Shown piece after piece: positions 8,795-18,212 of a stretch of DNA of 64,000 bases. Where the stretch lies: positions 1 through 64,000 of the forward strand of contig NZ_MUXY01000007.1 of NCBI RefSeq assembly GCF_002015035.1, given 5' to 3'. Within the stretch, counting starts at the first letter, position 1, and each line of letters opens with the position of its first letter. The position numbers and the translations under genes were made by a program. The notes under the pieces were generated by a model. That model did no database searches. It saw only the letters and a program-made list of their open reading frames with translations, and was not told the DNA's origin. Origin of the DNA: Haemophilus parahaemolyticus (GTDB taxonomy: Bacteria; Pseudomonadota; Gammaproteobacteria; Enterobacterales; Pasteurellaceae).

Positions 8795-9163
8795 ATGAAA
8801 TATAAATTAGCGATTTTATTTACCCAACCACCTTTTGGCACAAGCATTAGCCGTGAAGGGTTGGATGCCTTGCTTGCAGCCAGTGCTTTTTGCGAGGAAG
8901 AAGAGCTTGCGATCTGTTTTCTGAACGATGGTGTATTCAATTTGATTGCCCACCAACAGCCTGGATTGTTGCTTCAAAAAGACCATATTGCTACTTTCAA
9001 ACTGATTGAGTTTTACGATTTGACGGAATGTTTTATCTGCAAAGAAAGCCTTGTCGAACGAGGATTAGATAATGTAGAGATTGTGCTTAAAGAAGCTCAG
9101 AAAGTGAGCAAGAACAGACTGTTTGAAGTGTTACATCAAGCCGAAAAAGTGCTGACGTTTTAA
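8795..9163 (+). CDS. tusC: sulfur relay protein TusC
   Basis: A 122-residue DsrF-like subunit of the TusBCD complex (tRNA 2-thiouridine sulfur relay). N-terminal FTQPPFGTSISREGLDALLA and internal FLNDGVFNL are characteristic. It is placed between tusD and tusB in the conserved order; starting at 8795 leaves a single base after tusD. Confidence 0.94.
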   Translation: MKYKLAILFTQPPFGTSISREGLDALLAASAFCEEEELAICFLNDGVFNLIAHQQPGLLLQKDHIATFKLIEFYDLTECFICKESLVERGLDNVEIVLKEAQKVSKNRLFEVLHQAEKVLTF

Positions 9164-9177
9164 CAGTGAGGAGATAA

Positions 9178-9444
9178 ATGCTTTATACACTATCCAAAGC
9201 CCAATACGACAAGCAAGAACTCTCCACCTTGCTTGCCCAATTACAACCGACCGACGCCCTACTTTTATGGCAAGATGGCGTGTTGCAAGCGGTTAAAAAT
9301 CCGCAACTTTTTGCAAATCGCAAGAACGTATTTGCTCTCACCCAAGATCTGCAAGCCAGAAATCTAACCGTAACCGTGGAAACTATTTCCCTTGAACAAG
9401 CAGTGAGATTGACCGAGTGGTTTTATCCGCAGGTGAGTTTATAG
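9178..9444 (+). CDS. tusB: sulfur relay protein TusB
   Basis: An 88-residue DsrH-like protein, the third subunit of TusBCD. It begins MLYTLSKAQ, contains LLLWQDGVLQAV, and ends with a conserved aromatic tail (TEWFYPQVSL). The ribosome site AGTGAGGAG lies just upstream of the ATG. It ends two bases before the convergent fmt stop. Confidence 0.92.
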   Translation: MLYTLSKAQYDKQELSTLLAQLQPTDALLLWQDGVLQAVKNPQLFANRKNVFALTQDLQARNLTVTVETISLEQAVRLTEWFYPQVSL

Positions 9445-9445
9445 C

Positions 9446-10399
9446 TTAAGCCAACCGTTCACCCACCACAAACCAATCTGCTCGTCCGTTTAAGAAATCT
9501 TGCACCGACATCGGTTTTTTGCCCTGTGGTTGAAGTTGGGTGATGTTTAATACGCCATCTTGAGTGGCAATTTGCAAGCCCGTTTTATCAAAAGCAATCA
9601 CGGTGCCAAGTGCTTTTTCTTGGTGTGGTAACACATTGGCTTGATAGATTTTTACTCGTTCTTCATTGCCATTTACGTTTACCGTTAAAAATGCAATTGG
9701 GGCTGGATTGAAGGCTCGGATATTGCGTTCCAACTGACAAGCGGGCAAATTCCAGTCTAATTTTGCTTCTTCTTTAGTGAGCTTTTCCGCATAGTTTGCC
9801 AAATTGTCATCTTGTTTTTCAGGTTTAAATTGTTGGTTTTCTAATCCGTTTAACACTTCGAGCAACGCTGGCGGGGCAAGCTCGGCAAGCTTTTGATAAA
9901 GTGAAGCTGAGGTTTCAGTCGGTAAAATATCGGTATACACTTTGTGCAACATATCGCCTGTGTCTAAACCGATGTCCATCTGCATAATGGTTACGCCTGT
10001 TTGGCTATCACCTGCCCAAATCGCACGTTGAATAGGGGCTGCACCTCGCCAACGTGGGAGGATCGAACCGTGCACGTTCAAACAGCCATATTTAGGTGCA
10101 TTTAACACCGCTTCAGGCAGAATTAAACCATAAGCAACCACCACCATCACATCCGCATTTAAGGCTTTAAGATCTGCTTGCACCTCTTCTTTACGCAACG
10201 ATTTCGGCTGATAAATAGGGATATTGTACGTTTCGGCAAGCTGTTTTACGGGGCTGGCTTGCAGTTTTTTGCCTCGGCCCGCAGGTTTGTCGGGTTGGGT
10301 GTAAACGGCGATGACGTTGTGTTCTGAATTAAGAAGCACTTGTAGATGTTGGGCAGCAAAATCAGGCGTGCCAGCGAAAATAATATTTAGTTTTGACAT
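9446..10399 (-). CDS. fmt: methionyl-tRNA formyltransferase
   Basis: A 317-residue cytoplasmic enzyme that formylates initiator Met-tRNA using 10-formyl-tetrahydrofolate. Seen motifs: [15 protein letters not shown] at the start, [20 protein letters not shown] (the folate-binding SLLP-type motif) and [17 protein letters not shown]. The C-terminal OB-like domain follows (residues about 210-317). In E. coli fmt follows def; here def is 17 kb away beside dprA, so the pair has been separated. Confidence 0.97.
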   Translation of the reverse strand: MSKLNIIFAGTPDFAAQHLQVLLNSEHNVIAVYTQPDKPAGRGKKLQASPVKQLAETYNIPIYQPKSLRKEEVQADLKALNADVMVVVAYGLILPEAVLNAPKYGCLNVHGSILPRWRGAAPIQRAIWAGDSQTGVTIMQMDIGLDTGDMLHKVYTDILPTETSASLYQKLAELAPPALLEVLNGLENQQFKPEKQDDNLANYAEKLTKEEAKLDWNLPACQLERNIRAFNPAPIAFLTVNVNGNEERVKIYQANVLPHQEKALGTVIAFDKTGLQIATQDGVLNITQLQPQGKKPMSVQDFLNGRADWFVVGERLA

Positions 10400-10509
10400 A
10401 ATTGAATAAAATTAATGAATGATACGGGAATTTTAGCAGAAAACTCGTTTTTTCTCATCGCTCATTTTTTTGCTAAAATACGCCCAATTTGTTGCAATAA
10501 GAGAACAGA

Positions 10510-11118
10510 ATGGAATTTTTTATCCCAAAATCGGAGGCGATTTTTGAGGAAGAGATCAAAAAAAGCCGATTTATAACCTACCTTCGCCACACGGAAGGGA
10601 TGGAGCAATCCAAGGCATTTTTAGCGGAGATAAAAGCCTTGCATCCGTCTGCTCGTCATTGGTGTTGGGCAACGGTAGCAGGAATGCCTACAGACTCGCA
10701 ACAATACGGTTTTTCGGATGATGGCGAGCCTTCTGGCACAGCAGGAAAGCCAATGTTAAGTTATTTGCTTGGTTCTGGCTTGGGTGAAATTACTGCTGTG
10801 GTAGTGCGTTATTATGGTGGTATTTTACTGGGTACAGGTGGGCTAGTTAAGGCTTATGGTAATGGTGTGCAACAGGCACTGCTGAAGCTTGAAACAGCTC
10901 GTAAAGTATTGCGAGAAAATTACTGCTTGCAGTGTGAATATGAGCAATTTAATACGATCAGTCACTTGTTGCAAGATTGGGATATTGAGATACTCGAACA
11001 GCAATTTAGTGAGAAAATCGTACTTCGTTGGGCGGTAAATCCTGCTCAAGTTGAGCAAATTCAAGACTCGCTTACGCAACGTTTTGCGGGGCTGTTAGTG
11101 TTAGAGAAAGAAGAGTAA
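10510..11118 (+). CDS. yigZ: IMPACT/YigZ family protein
   Basis: A 202-residue protein with the UPF0029/IMPACT N-terminal domain: SRFITYLRHT, ARHWCWATVAG, GFSDDGEPSGTAGKPML and VVRYYGGILLGTGGL. A smaller C-terminal domain follows. The molecular role of bacterial YigZ is not settled. It is the first gene of yigZ-trkH-hemG, an order shared with E. coli. Confidence 0.9.
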   Translation: MEFFIPKSEAIFEEEIKKSRFITYLRHTEGMEQSKAFLAEIKALHPSARHWCWATVAGMPTDSQQYGFSDDGEPSGTAGKPMLSYLLGSGLGEITAVVVRYYGGILLGTGGLVKAYGNGVQQALLKLETARKVLRENYCLQCEYEQFNTISHLLQDWDIEILEQQFSEKIVLRWAVNPAQVEQIQDSLTQRFAGLLVLEKEE

Positions 11119-11122
11119 TAAG

Positions 11123-12601
11123 GTGCAGTTTTTAACGATTATTCGCATTGTTGGCGTGTTAGTAATGAGCTTTTCGCTCACGATGCTGTTGCCTGCGGTG
11201 GTCGCCTTGATTTACGGCGATGGCGGTGGACGTGAGTTCTTAGAATCCTTTGCGCTTACGTTTGCAGTAGGGGCAACGCTTTGGTGGTTCTGTCGAGATT
11301 ACAAAGATCAATTACGCTCCCGCGAGGGGTTCCTGATTGTAGTGCTATTCTGGATCGTATTGGGCAGTCTTGGGGCTGTGCCGTTCATCCTGCTGGAACA
11401 CCCAGATTTGAATTTCAGCGAGTCGATTTTTGAGTCTTTTTCAGGGCTAACAACCACGGGGGCAACGGTCATTACGGGATTAGACGAACTCCCTAAAGCG
11501 ATATTGTTCTACCGCCAATTTTTGCAATGGCTAGGTGGAATGGGGATCATCGTGTTGGCAATTGCGATTATTCCAATGATGGGTTTGGGTAAGCTTTATC
11601 GAGCGGAAATGCCAGGCCCACTCAAAGATGAGCGAATGCAACCGAGGATTGCAGAAGTAGCCAAAATGCTGTGGCAAATTTATCTTTCGCTCACGATTTT
11701 ATGTGGGATGGCGTATTGGTTGGCGGGTATGACCCCCTTTGATGCGATTTCACACAGCTTTGCGACCATTTCGATTGGTGGATTTTCAACTCATGATGCG
11801 AGCATCGGTTATTTTAATAGCACCACGATTAACTATATCACGGTCTTTTTCTTACTGATTTCGTCGTGTAACTTCGCTTTGCATTTTACCTTGTTTAGCC
11901 AGTTGAAAGACCCGAAAGAGAAACGTAAAAGTACAGTGTTGCAACGCCTTTATTGGCGAGATTATGAATTTCGCTCCTTTATGTTTATCCAAATTGCTCT
12001 GTTTTTAATTTGTGTGATAGTGCTGGTATTCCACCAATATTTCAACACAACAGGGACAACCATTGATCAAGTATTGTTTGAAGCGGTGTCGATTTCCACC
12101 ACTGCAGGTTTTGGGGTAACAGATTTCAGTCAATGGCCGTCATTTTTACCGACCTTGCTTATTTTAGCCTCTTTTGTTGGCGGTTGTGCAGGCTCAACAG
12201 GTGGAGGATTGAAGGTTATTCGTGTGCTATTGCTCTATTTGCAAATGAATCGAGAAATTCACCGCTTTGTGCACCCGAATGCAGTAAAACCGATTAAGCT
12301 TGGCAAATCAGTGCTTTCTGACCGTATCGAAGAGGGAATTTGGGCGTTTTTCTCTGCTTATATTTTTGTCTTTATTCTTTGTTGGCTGATGGCAATTTTG
12401 TGCGGAATGGAATCGTTTGATGCCTTTAACGCTGTTCTGGCAAGCCTGAATAACTTAGGCCCTGCATTGGGTAGCGTGAGTACCAACTTCACTCAAGTGC
12501 CAGATAGTGCAAAATGGGTAATGACCTTTGCGATGGTGTGTGGACGGTTGGAAGTGTTCACTTTACTTGTGATTTTAAGCCCTGTTTTTTGGAAAGATTA
12601 A
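11123..12601 (+). CDS. trkH: Trk potassium uptake system membrane subunit TrkH
   Basis: A 492-residue K+ channel-like membrane protein. It carries the four-fold pore-loop repeats of the TrkH/KtrB family: FSGLTTTGATVITG, FATISIGGFSTHD, AVSISTTAGFGVTD and ASLNNLGPALG. It forms the pore of the TrkAH system; trkA is not in this window. The start is a GTG at 11123 with AAGAAGAG upstream. hemG follows after 2 bases. Confidence 0.95.
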   Translation: MQFLTIIRIVGVLVMSFSLTMLLPAVVALIYGDGGGREFLESFALTFAVGATLWWFCRDYKDQLRSREGFLIVVLFWIVLGSLGAVPFILLEHPDLNFSESIFESFSGLTTTGATVITGLDELPKAILFYRQFLQWLGGMGIIVLAIAIIPMMGLGKLYRAEMPGPLKDERMQPRIAEVAKMLWQIYLSLTILCGMAYWLAGMTPFDAISHSFATISIGGFSTHDASIGYFNSTTINYITVFFLLISSCNFALHFTLFSQLKDPKEKRKSTVLQRLYWRDYEFRSFMFIQIALFLICVIVLVFHQYFNTTGTTIDQVLFEAVSISTTAGFGVTDFSQWPSFLPTLLILASFVGGCAGSTGGGLKVIRVLLLYLQMNREIHRFVHPNAVKPIKLGKSVLSDRIEEGIWAFFSAYIFVFILCWLMAILCGMESFDAFNAVLASLNNLGPALGSVSTNFTQVPDSAKWVMTFAMVCGRLEVFTLLVILSPVFWKD

Positions 12602-12603
12602 TA

Positions 12604-13134
12604 ATGAAAACCCTGATTTTATATTTTACGACCGATGGTCAAACCAAAAAGATTGCCGACAAACTTGCCGAGCAAATCAGCCACGAAGTGGAAGTGATTT
12701 CCCTGCAAGATCAAGCGGTCGATTTTGCTGAAAAATTAGCAAATGCCAACCAGATTGTGATTGGAGCATCGATTCGCTATGGTCATTTTAATCCGCTGGT
12801 GTATCAGTTTGTGGCTGAACACCAAGTGGTGTTAAATCAGAAGAAATCTGCATTTTTCAGTGTAAATTTAACCGCTCGTAAACCGAACCGCAGAACAGCA
12901 GAGAGTAACACTTACGTGCGAAAATTCCTCGCTAAAATTGTGTGGCAGCCAAACCATGTGGAAGTGATTGCTGGTGCGTTACTTTACCCACGTTATAAAT
13001 TCTTTGATCGCGTGATGATTCAGTTCATTATGAAGCTGACTAAAGGCGAAACAGATGCTAGCAAAGAGTATGAATTTACCGATTGGGCTCAGGTGGAACA
13101 GTTTGGAAAGTTGTTAGATTCGGGACTAAAGTAA
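12604..13134 (+). CDS. hemG: menaquinone-dependent protoporphyrinogen IX dehydrogenase
   Basis: A 176-residue flavodoxin-like protein from the ATG at 12604 (MKTLILYFTTDGQTKKIADKLA, the FMN-binding loop). SIRYGHFNPLVYQFV and the WQPNHVEVIAGALLYPRY segment are typical of HemG. It oxidises protoporphyrinogen IX to protoporphyrin IX using menaquinone in haem synthesis. The start was chosen to sit just after trkH, as in E. coli. Confidence 0.93.
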   Translation: MKTLILYFTTDGQTKKIADKLAEQISHEVEVISLQDQAVDFAEKLANANQIVIGASIRYGHFNPLVYQFVAEHQVVLNQKKSAFFSVNLTARKPNRRTAESNTYVRKFLAKIVWQPNHVEVIAGALLYPRYKFFDRVMIQFIMKLTKGETDASKEYEFTDWAQVEQFGKLLDSGLK

Positions 13135-13228
13135 AGAGATGTAAATTTTCTATCTAAAAATGAGATAATGCGTATAATCGCCCGCGTGTCCACAATCGTG
13201 GGTGATTTTTTATTTTAAGGAAAACAAA

Positions 13229-13627
13229 ATGAGCATTTTAAAAGAGTTTCGTGAATTTGCGGTAAAAGGCAACGTAGTCGACATGGCAGTCGGTGTGATC
13301 ATCGGTGGTGCGTTTGGTAAAATCGTTTCTTCATTAGTAAGTGATGTGATTATGCCACCTATCGGTTGGATCATCGGCGGCGTGGATTTCAAAGATTTAG
13401 CAATCGAAATTGCACCTGCAAAAGAAGGTACGGAAGCGGTAATGTTGAAATACGGTGCGTTCATTCAAAACGTGTTTGATTTCTTAATTATCGCAATTGC
13501 GGTATTTGCGATGGTGAAAATTATCAACTCACTTAAAAAAGCCCCAGTGCCAGAGCCAGAAAAAACACCAGAGCCAACGGTTGAAGAGAAGTTACTTACT
13601 GAAATTCGCGATTTATTGAAAAAATAA
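13229..13627 (+). CDS. mscL: large-conductance mechanosensitive channel MscL
   Basis: A 132-residue channel from the ATG at 13229 ([20 protein letters not shown]), with TAAGGA upstream. The pore-lining helix [20 protein letters not shown] and [12 protein letters not shown] are canonical. The second membrane helix ends near residue 100, followed by a charged cytoplasmic helix. It opens under membrane tension to release solutes during hypo-osmotic shock. A single-gene unit closed by a strong terminator. Confidence 0.97.
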   Translation: MSILKEFREFAVKGNVVDMAVGVIIGGAFGKIVSSLVSDVIMPPIGWIIGGVDFKDLAIEIAPAKEGTEAVMLKYGAFIQNVFDFLIIAIAVFAMVKIINSLKKAPVPEPEKTPEPTVEEKLLTEIRDLLKK

Positions 13628-13649
13628 TTGCGATAAATAAAGAAAAAAT

Positions 13650-13687
13650 AACCGCTTGTAGAGTGAATCTGCAAGCGGTTTTTTTAT
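13650..13687 (+). terminator. mscL terminator
   Basis: AACCGCTTG and CAAGCGGTT pair around a 12-base loop and are followed by seven further T residues. The arms carry the Apl-type uptake signal core. Confidence 0.88.
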
Positions 13688-13815
13688 AGGTATATTGAAC
13701 AAAATATCTGGTACATTTAAGTGATCGGAGTTCTTAAAATGGTAATGTATTCAATTGACTATAAAAATGAGAATTGTTAATATTTAGTTAATTTTATGTT
13801 TAATTTTAAAGCTAA

Positions 13816-13989
13816 ATGGAAATTTTTATTTATTTTTTTGTTATTTTTGTACCATTATGTATGGTTAAATTAATTGATATTATATTTTTAAGTAAGATAT
13901 TTTCTGATAGAAAATACAACGAAGTAATCCAAATCTTATGCTATTTAATAATTGTGTCAATGATAGTTTTTTATAAAGAATATTTTTAA
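13816..13989 (+). CDS. small hydrophobic protein next to exporter remnant
   Basis: A 57-codon frame encoding mostly membrane-spanning sequence: residues about 1-25 (MEIFIYFFVIFVPLCMV...) and about 28-50 (ILCYLIIVSMIVFY) with a charged middle. The ribosome site is weak. The same frame continues past the TAA into a Gly-rich stretch (AGGFIGGSIEGF at about 14020-14070). Small membrane proteins beside bacteriocin exporters are often immunity proteins, but here this is only a guess. It may be another broken gene. A 13-codon frame at 13739-13780 with a good GGAG site precedes it. Confidence 0.3.
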   Translation: MEIFIYFFVIFVPLCMVKLIDIIFLSKIFSDRKYNEVIQILCYLIIVSMIVFYKEYF

Positions 13990-14103
13990 TTTTGCATTAG
14001 AGTAGGAGTCTCACTAAGATCTGTAGCAGGTGGTTTTATAGGAGGGTCAATAGAGGGATTTATCAAGTGTTTTTTTATGAGTTCTTTTAAGAGAAAAAGA
14101 TGA
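13990..14103 (+). pseudogene. Gly-rich bacteriocin-like fragment
   Basis: Directly after a TAA and in the same frame, 37 codons encode SLRSVAGGFIGGSIEGFIK and a basic tail before TGA at 14101. There is no start codon early in the stretch. Gly-rich hydrophobic segments with GG steps are typical of class II bacteriocin precursors of the colicin V type, and the adjacent remnant is a bacteriocin-type exporter. The link is inference from composition and position only. Confidence 0.3.
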
Positions 14104-14104
14104 A

Positions 14105-14548
14105 GTGACTTTAGAAGATATATTAAATTTAGTAGACATTGCCTTATACATGAGGTTGAAGAAAAAAATTTTCCATTCAACATTAAAGAATATAAATGGA
14201 GGGAAAGTTGCAATAGAAGATTCATCATATCAATATGATCGGTTCTCTAAAATTGCTAATATTCACGATGAAATTATGGCAATGCTAATGAATTACGAAA
14301 CACTTTTAGGTGAACTTGGGAATAGTTTATCTGGAGGTTAAAAACAGCGATTATTTATTGCAAGGGCATTATATAAAAAGCCACGAGTTTTATTTATGGA
14401 TGAAGCTACTAGTTATTTAGATGAAAATAATGAAAAACTAATCAATGAAGCAATTTCTAAATTAAATATGACAAAAATTATTATTGCACATCGGCAATCT
14501 ACGATTATGAGTGGAGATAGAGTGATTGATTTAGAGAGATTATCCTAA
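14105..14548 (+). pseudogene. remnant of a peptidase-type (bacteriocin) ABC exporter
   Basis: Only the ATP-binding half survives, and it is damaged. The frame reads VAIEDSSYQYDRFSK and jumps straight to IANIHDEIMAMLMNYETLLGE, so the roughly 130 codons that should hold Walker A and the Q loop are missing. At LSGGQKQR the Gln codon has become TAA (14339-14341). The same frame then continues for 68 codons with Walker B (VLFMDEATSYLD) and the H loop (IIIAHRQS) to the stop at 14546. The IHDEIMAMPMNYETLLGE-type wording is characteristic of colicin V/bacteriocin exporters of the peptidase-containing ABC family. The peptidase and membrane domains are absent. Confidence 0.85.
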
Positions 14549-14555
14549 AAAGAAT

Positions 14556-14590
14556 CGCTTGCAGAGAAACCTGTAAGCGGTTTTTTTTAT
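14556..14590 (+). terminator. terminator after exporter remnant
   Basis: CGCTTGCAG and CTGTAAGCG form a 9-bp stem (one G-T pair) followed by TTTTTTTT. It still closes the decayed gene. Confidence 0.8.
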
Positions 14591-14733
14591 AGGAGTATGG
14601 CTCTGTACTTATGTATTTCTATCTGGTTTTGAGAATATATGGTTTAAAAATGGATTTGTTTGGCGTTGAATTGAAAAAATAATATAAATTTAACCTCTTA
14701 GTTATTAAGAATAATTCTCACTATTGTTAATTT

Positions 14734-14749
14734 TTTGAGGTAGATCACA
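14734..14749. promoter_or_regulatory. CRP-like (or FNR-like) site upstream of frdA
   Basis: TTTGAGGTAGATCACA matches TGTGA-N6-TCACA at 9 of 10 key positions. The overlapping TTGAG-GTAG-ATCAC also resembles an FNR site (8 of 10). It lies about 105 bp before the frdA start. Catabolite and oxygen control of fumarate reductase is known in relatives; occupancy here is inferred. Confidence 0.5.
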
Positions 14750-14854
14750 AAAGCAAAATTTTTTTGTTAAAAAAATGTGAAATTCCTTTTTTTTGTACCT
14801 CTAAAGTGTCAGAATGAACACGCTTTTTACCTATGATTATTTTTTGGAGTGCAT

Positions 14855-16648
14855 ATGCAAAGTGTTAATTTTGATGTCGCAATTGTCGGTGCAGGAGGCG
14901 GTGGTTTACGTGCCGCAATTGCAGCAGCAGAAGCAAATCCGAACTTAAAAATCGCTTTAATCTCAAAAGTTTACCCAATGCGTAGCCATACTGTGGCAGC
15001 AGAAGGTGGCTCAGCAGCAGTAATTAAAGATAACGATTCATTCGATAACCACTTTAACGACACTGTAGGCGGTGGCGACTGGTTATGTGAGCAAGATATT
15101 GTTGAATATTTTGTAGAGCATTCTCCAATTGAGATGACTCAATTAGAGCGTTGGGGTTGCCCTTGGAGCCGTCGTGAAGATGGTGAAGTAAATGTGCGTC
15201 GTTTCGGTGGGATGAAAATCGAACGTACTTGGTTTGCAGCCGATAAAACAGGCTTCCACATCTTACATACGCTGTTCCAAACCTCAATGAAATACCCTAA
15301 CATCGTGCGTTTTGACGAGCACTTTGTATTAGATATTTTAACCGACAACGGTGAAGCACGCGGTTGTGTGGCGATGAATATGATGGAAGGTACATTAGTG
15401 CAAATTAATGCATCTGCAGTGGTTATCGCAACAGGTGGTGGTTGCCGTACTTATCGCTTCAACACTAATGGTGGTATCGTAACAGGTGATGGCTTATCAA
15501 TGGCATATCGTCACGGTGTGGCATTACGTGATATGGAATTCGTACAATATCACCCAACAGGCTTACCAAATACAGGTATTTTAATGACCGAAGGTTGTCG
15601 TGGTGAAGGTGGTATCTTGGTCAATAAAGATGGCTACCGTTATTTACAAGATTACGGTCTAGGACCAGAAACCCCTATCGGCAAACCAGAAAACAAATAT
15701 ATGGAATTAGGCCCTCGTGACCGAGTTTCTCAAGCATTCTGGCAAGAATGGAAAAAAGGTAACACCTTAAAAACAGCGAAAGGCGTGGATGTGGTTCACT
15801 TAGACTTACGTCACTTAGGTGAAAAACACTTAACTGAACGTTTACCGTTCATCTGCGAATTAGCACGTGCGTATGAAGGTGTGGATCCAGTGACTCAACC
15901 AATCCCAGTGCGCCCAGTGGTTCACTACACCATGGGTGGTATTGAAGTGGATATGCACGCTGAAACCTCAATCAAAGGTTTATATGCAGTGGGTGAATGT
16001 GCTTCTTCAGGCTTACATGGTGCAAACCGCTTAGGTTCTAACTCATTAGCTGAACTTGTGGTATTCGGTAAAGTGGCGGGTGAAAATGCGGCACGCCGTG
16101 CGTTAGAAGCAAGTCCTGCAAACCAAGCACAAATCGATGCACAAGCGAAAGATGTAGTTGCACGCTTAACCGCATTAGCGAACCAAGAAGGTAACGAATC
16201 TTACTCAGACATTCGTAACCAAATGGGTGATGCGATGGAAGAAGGTTGTGGTATCTACCGTACACAAGAAGGTATGGAAGGTGCAGTAAACAAAATTGAA
16301 GAGCTTAAAGAACGTTATAAACGCATCAGCGTGAAAGATAAATCAAGCGTATTCAACACTGACTTACTCTACAAAATCGAACTTGGCTTCATTTTAGACG
16401 TAGCACAATCTATTGCGTGTTCAGCGGTTGAACGTAAAGAATCTCGTGGTGCACACCAACGTTTAGACTTCACAGAACGTGATGATGTGAACTACTTAAA
16501 ACACACGCAAGCATTCTACAATGCAGATGGCAAACCAACCATCAAATACAGTGATGTGAAAATCACCAAATCTCAACCTGCAAAACGAGTGTACGGTGCA
16601 GAAGGTGCAGCACAAGAAGCAGCGAAAAAAGCGGCAGAACAAAAATAG
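14855..16648 (+). CDS. frdA: fumarate reductase flavoprotein subunit
   Basis: A 597-residue catalytic subunit from the ATG at 14855 (MQSVNFDVAIVGAGGGGLRA). A GTG two codons upstream overlaps the GGAG ribosome site and is less likely. Seen: the FAD-binding GAGGGG loop, His45 in RSHTVAAEGG for covalent FAD attachment, the HPTG segment (FVQYHPTGLPNTG), the catalytic Arg region in RDRVSQA, and HYTMGGIEVD. It reduces fumarate to succinate at the cytoplasmic face of the membrane, using menaquinol via FrdBCD. First gene of frdABCD. The C-terminal 20 residues are Ala/Lys-rich. Confidence 0.98.
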   Translation: MQSVNFDVAIVGAGGGGLRAAIAAAEANPNLKIALISKVYPMRSHTVAAEGGSAAVIKDNDSFDNHFNDTVGGGDWLCEQDIVEYFVEHSPIEMTQLERWGCPWSRREDGEVNVRRFGGMKIERTWFAADKTGFHILHTLFQTSMKYPNIVRFDEHFVLDILTDNGEARGCVAMNMMEGTLVQINASAVVIATGGGCRTYRFNTNGGIVTGDGLSMAYRHGVALRDMEFVQYHPTGLPNTGILMTEGCRGEGGILVNKDGYRYLQDYGLGPETPIGKPENKYMELGPRDRVSQAFWQEWKKGNTLKTAKGVDVVHLDLRHLGEKHLTERLPFICELARAYEGVDPVTQPIPVRPVVHYTMGGIEVDMHAETSIKGLYAVGECASSGLHGANRLGSNSLAELVVFGKVAGENAARRALEASPANQAQIDAQAKDVVARLTALANQEGNESYSDIRNQMGDAMEEGCGIYRTQEGMEGAVNKIEELKERYKRISVKDKSSVFNTDLLYKIELGFILDVAQSIACSAVERKESRGAHQRLDFTERDDVNYLKHTQAFYNADGKPTIKYSDVKITKSQPAKRVYGAEGAAQEAAKKAAEQK

Positions 16649-16657
16649 GGGATAGCT

Positions 16658-17383
16658 ATGGAAAAAATGACGATTGAAGTGCTTCGTTACAACCCAGAAG
16701 TGGATAGCGAACCACATTTAGAAAAATATGAAGTACCGTATGATGGTCAAACTTCACTTTTAGATGCGTTAAACTTCATCAAAGATGAGTTACAACCAGA
16801 GCTATCTTACCGTTGGTCTTGCCGTATGGCGATCTGCGGTTCTTGCGGTATGATGGTAAATGGCAAACCAAAATTAGCGTGTAAAACATTCTTACGTGAC
16901 TACAGCGGTTATATGCGTATTGAACCACTTCAAAACTTCCCGATTGAACGCGACTTAGTGGTGGATTTAAGCCACTTTATTGATAGCCTTGAAGCAATTC
17001 AACCTTACATTATTGATAATAAAACGCCAGAGGGACAACGTACCAAACAAACCCCTGCACAGCTTGAGAAATATCGTCACTTCTCAATGTGTATCAACTG
17101 TGGTTTGTGTTATGCAGCGTGTCCACAATTTGGTTTAAACCCAGAGTTTATCGGCCCTGCAGCCTTAACTTTGGCACATCGTTATAACCTTGATAACCGT
17201 GATAACGGCCGTGAACAACGTATGAAGCTATTAAGCTCACAAAACGGTGTTTGGAGCTGTACTTTCGTTGGTTACTGCTCAGAAGTCTGTCCAAAACACG
17301 TAGGCCCTGCTTCTGCGATTAACCAAAGCAAATTAGAAAGTGCGAAAGACTATGTTATCTCAATGTTAAAACCAAAAGGTTAA
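16658..17383 (+). CDS. frdB: fumarate reductase iron-sulfur subunit
   Basis: A 241-residue electron-transfer subunit. It has a [2Fe-2S] ferredoxin domain ([16 protein letters not shown], with a later LAC) in the N-terminal half. The C-terminal cluster motifs are [12 protein letters not shown] and [12 protein letters not shown]. It passes electrons from the membrane anchor to FrdA. AGGGGATAGCT precedes the ATG, 9 bases after frdA. Confidence 0.98.
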   Translation: MEKMTIEVLRYNPEVDSEPHLEKYEVPYDGQTSLLDALNFIKDELQPELSYRWSCRMAICGSCGMMVNGKPKLACKTFLRDYSGYMRIEPLQNFPIERDLVVDLSHFIDSLEAIQPYIIDNKTPEGQRTKQTPAQLEKYRHFSMCINCGLCYAACPQFGLNPEFIGPAALTLAHRYNLDNRDNGREQRMKLLSSQNGVWSCTFVGYCSEVCPKHVGPASAINQSKLESAKDYVISMLKPKG

Positions 17384-17392
17384 GGGGAAGTT

Positions 17393-17779
17393 ATGACAAC
17401 AAAACGTAAAGCCTATGTGCGTGAAGTAAAACCTACTTGGTGGACGAAGGTTGGTTTTTATAAATTCTATATGGTGCGTGAAGCAACGGCGATCCCAACG
17501 GTTTGGTTCTGTTTAGTGTTACTTTATGGTGTCATTTCATTAGGTAATGGTACATTTGATACTAGCTTCGTAGATTTCTTAAAAAATCCAATTGTGATCA
17601 TCTTAAACCTTGTGAGCTTAGCCGCAATGTTATTACACGCAGCAACGCTCTTCATTATGACCCCACAAGTCTTGGGTATTATGGTAAAAGGTGAAAAATT
17701 ACCTGTGGCAACGGGTGCGAAAATTATGTGGGGTATTACCGCCGTAATTAGCATCATCGTATTAGCCCTTGCGTTATAG
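17393..17779 (+). CDS. frdC: fumarate reductase membrane anchor subunit C
   Basis: A 128-residue protein with three predicted membrane helices (about 30-50, 60-90, 105-128). It contains the typical YVREVKPTWW near the N terminus and the HAATLF segment in helix 2. With FrdD it anchors FrdAB and forms the quinone site. Starts 9 bases after frdB with an AAGGGGAAG ribosome site. Confidence 0.96.
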   Translation: MTTKRKAYVREVKPTWWTKVGFYKFYMVREATAIPTVWFCLVLLYGVISLGNGTFDTSFVDFLKNPIVIILNLVSLAAMLLHAATLFIMTPQVLGIMVKGEKLPVATGAKIMWGITAVISIIVLALAL

Positions 17780-17788
17780 GAGTGAAAT

Positions 17789-18145
17789 ATGAGCAAACAA
17801 GACGTTATTAACAAAGCGGTAAAATCAAACGAACCGCCCGTATGGTTACTCTTTAGTGCAGGTGGCTCTGTGAGTGCGTTTTTCTTCCCTGTGGTAATTT
17901 TAATCTTCGCATTATTGTTACCATTTAATATTGTGGAAGCAAAAACAATCATCGCTTTTGCACACACTTGGATTGGTAAATTTGCAATCTTAGTATTAAC
18001 TATCTTCCCAATGTGGGCAGGTATGCATCGTGTTCACCACGGCTTACACGACTTAAAAGTACACCTCCCAGCAGGTGGCGTGATTTTCTACGGATTATCA
18101 GCAGTTTACACAGTCGTTGTAGCGTACTTAACATTAAGCCTATAA
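17789..18145 (+). CDS. frdD: fumarate reductase membrane anchor subunit D
   Basis: A 118-residue protein with three membrane helices. KSNEPPVWLLFSAGG near the N terminus and MWAGMHRVHHGLHDLKVH before the last helix are FrdD hallmarks. It completes the quinone-binding membrane domain. Last gene of the operon, followed by two hairpins. Confidence 0.96.
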   Translation: MSKQDVINKAVKSNEPPVWLLFSAGGSVSAFFFPVVILIFALLLPFNIVEAKTIIAFAHTWIGKFAILVLTIFPMWAGMHRVHHGLHDLKVHLPAGGVIFYGLSAVYTVVVAYLTLSL

Positions 18146-18149
18146 TGCT

Positions 18150-18212
18150 AACCGCACAAGCGGTTAAAAATACGAAGAGCCTTGTAAATGAAAATTTACA
18201 GGGCTTTTTTGT
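18150..18212 (+). terminator. frd operon terminator region
   Basis: TAACCGC-ACAA-GCGGTTA (18150-18167) forms a small hairpin containing an uptake core. It is followed by a 12-bp stem pairing AGCCTTGTAAAT (18178-18189) with ATTTACAGGGCT (18194-18205) and a T run. Confidence 0.85.
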
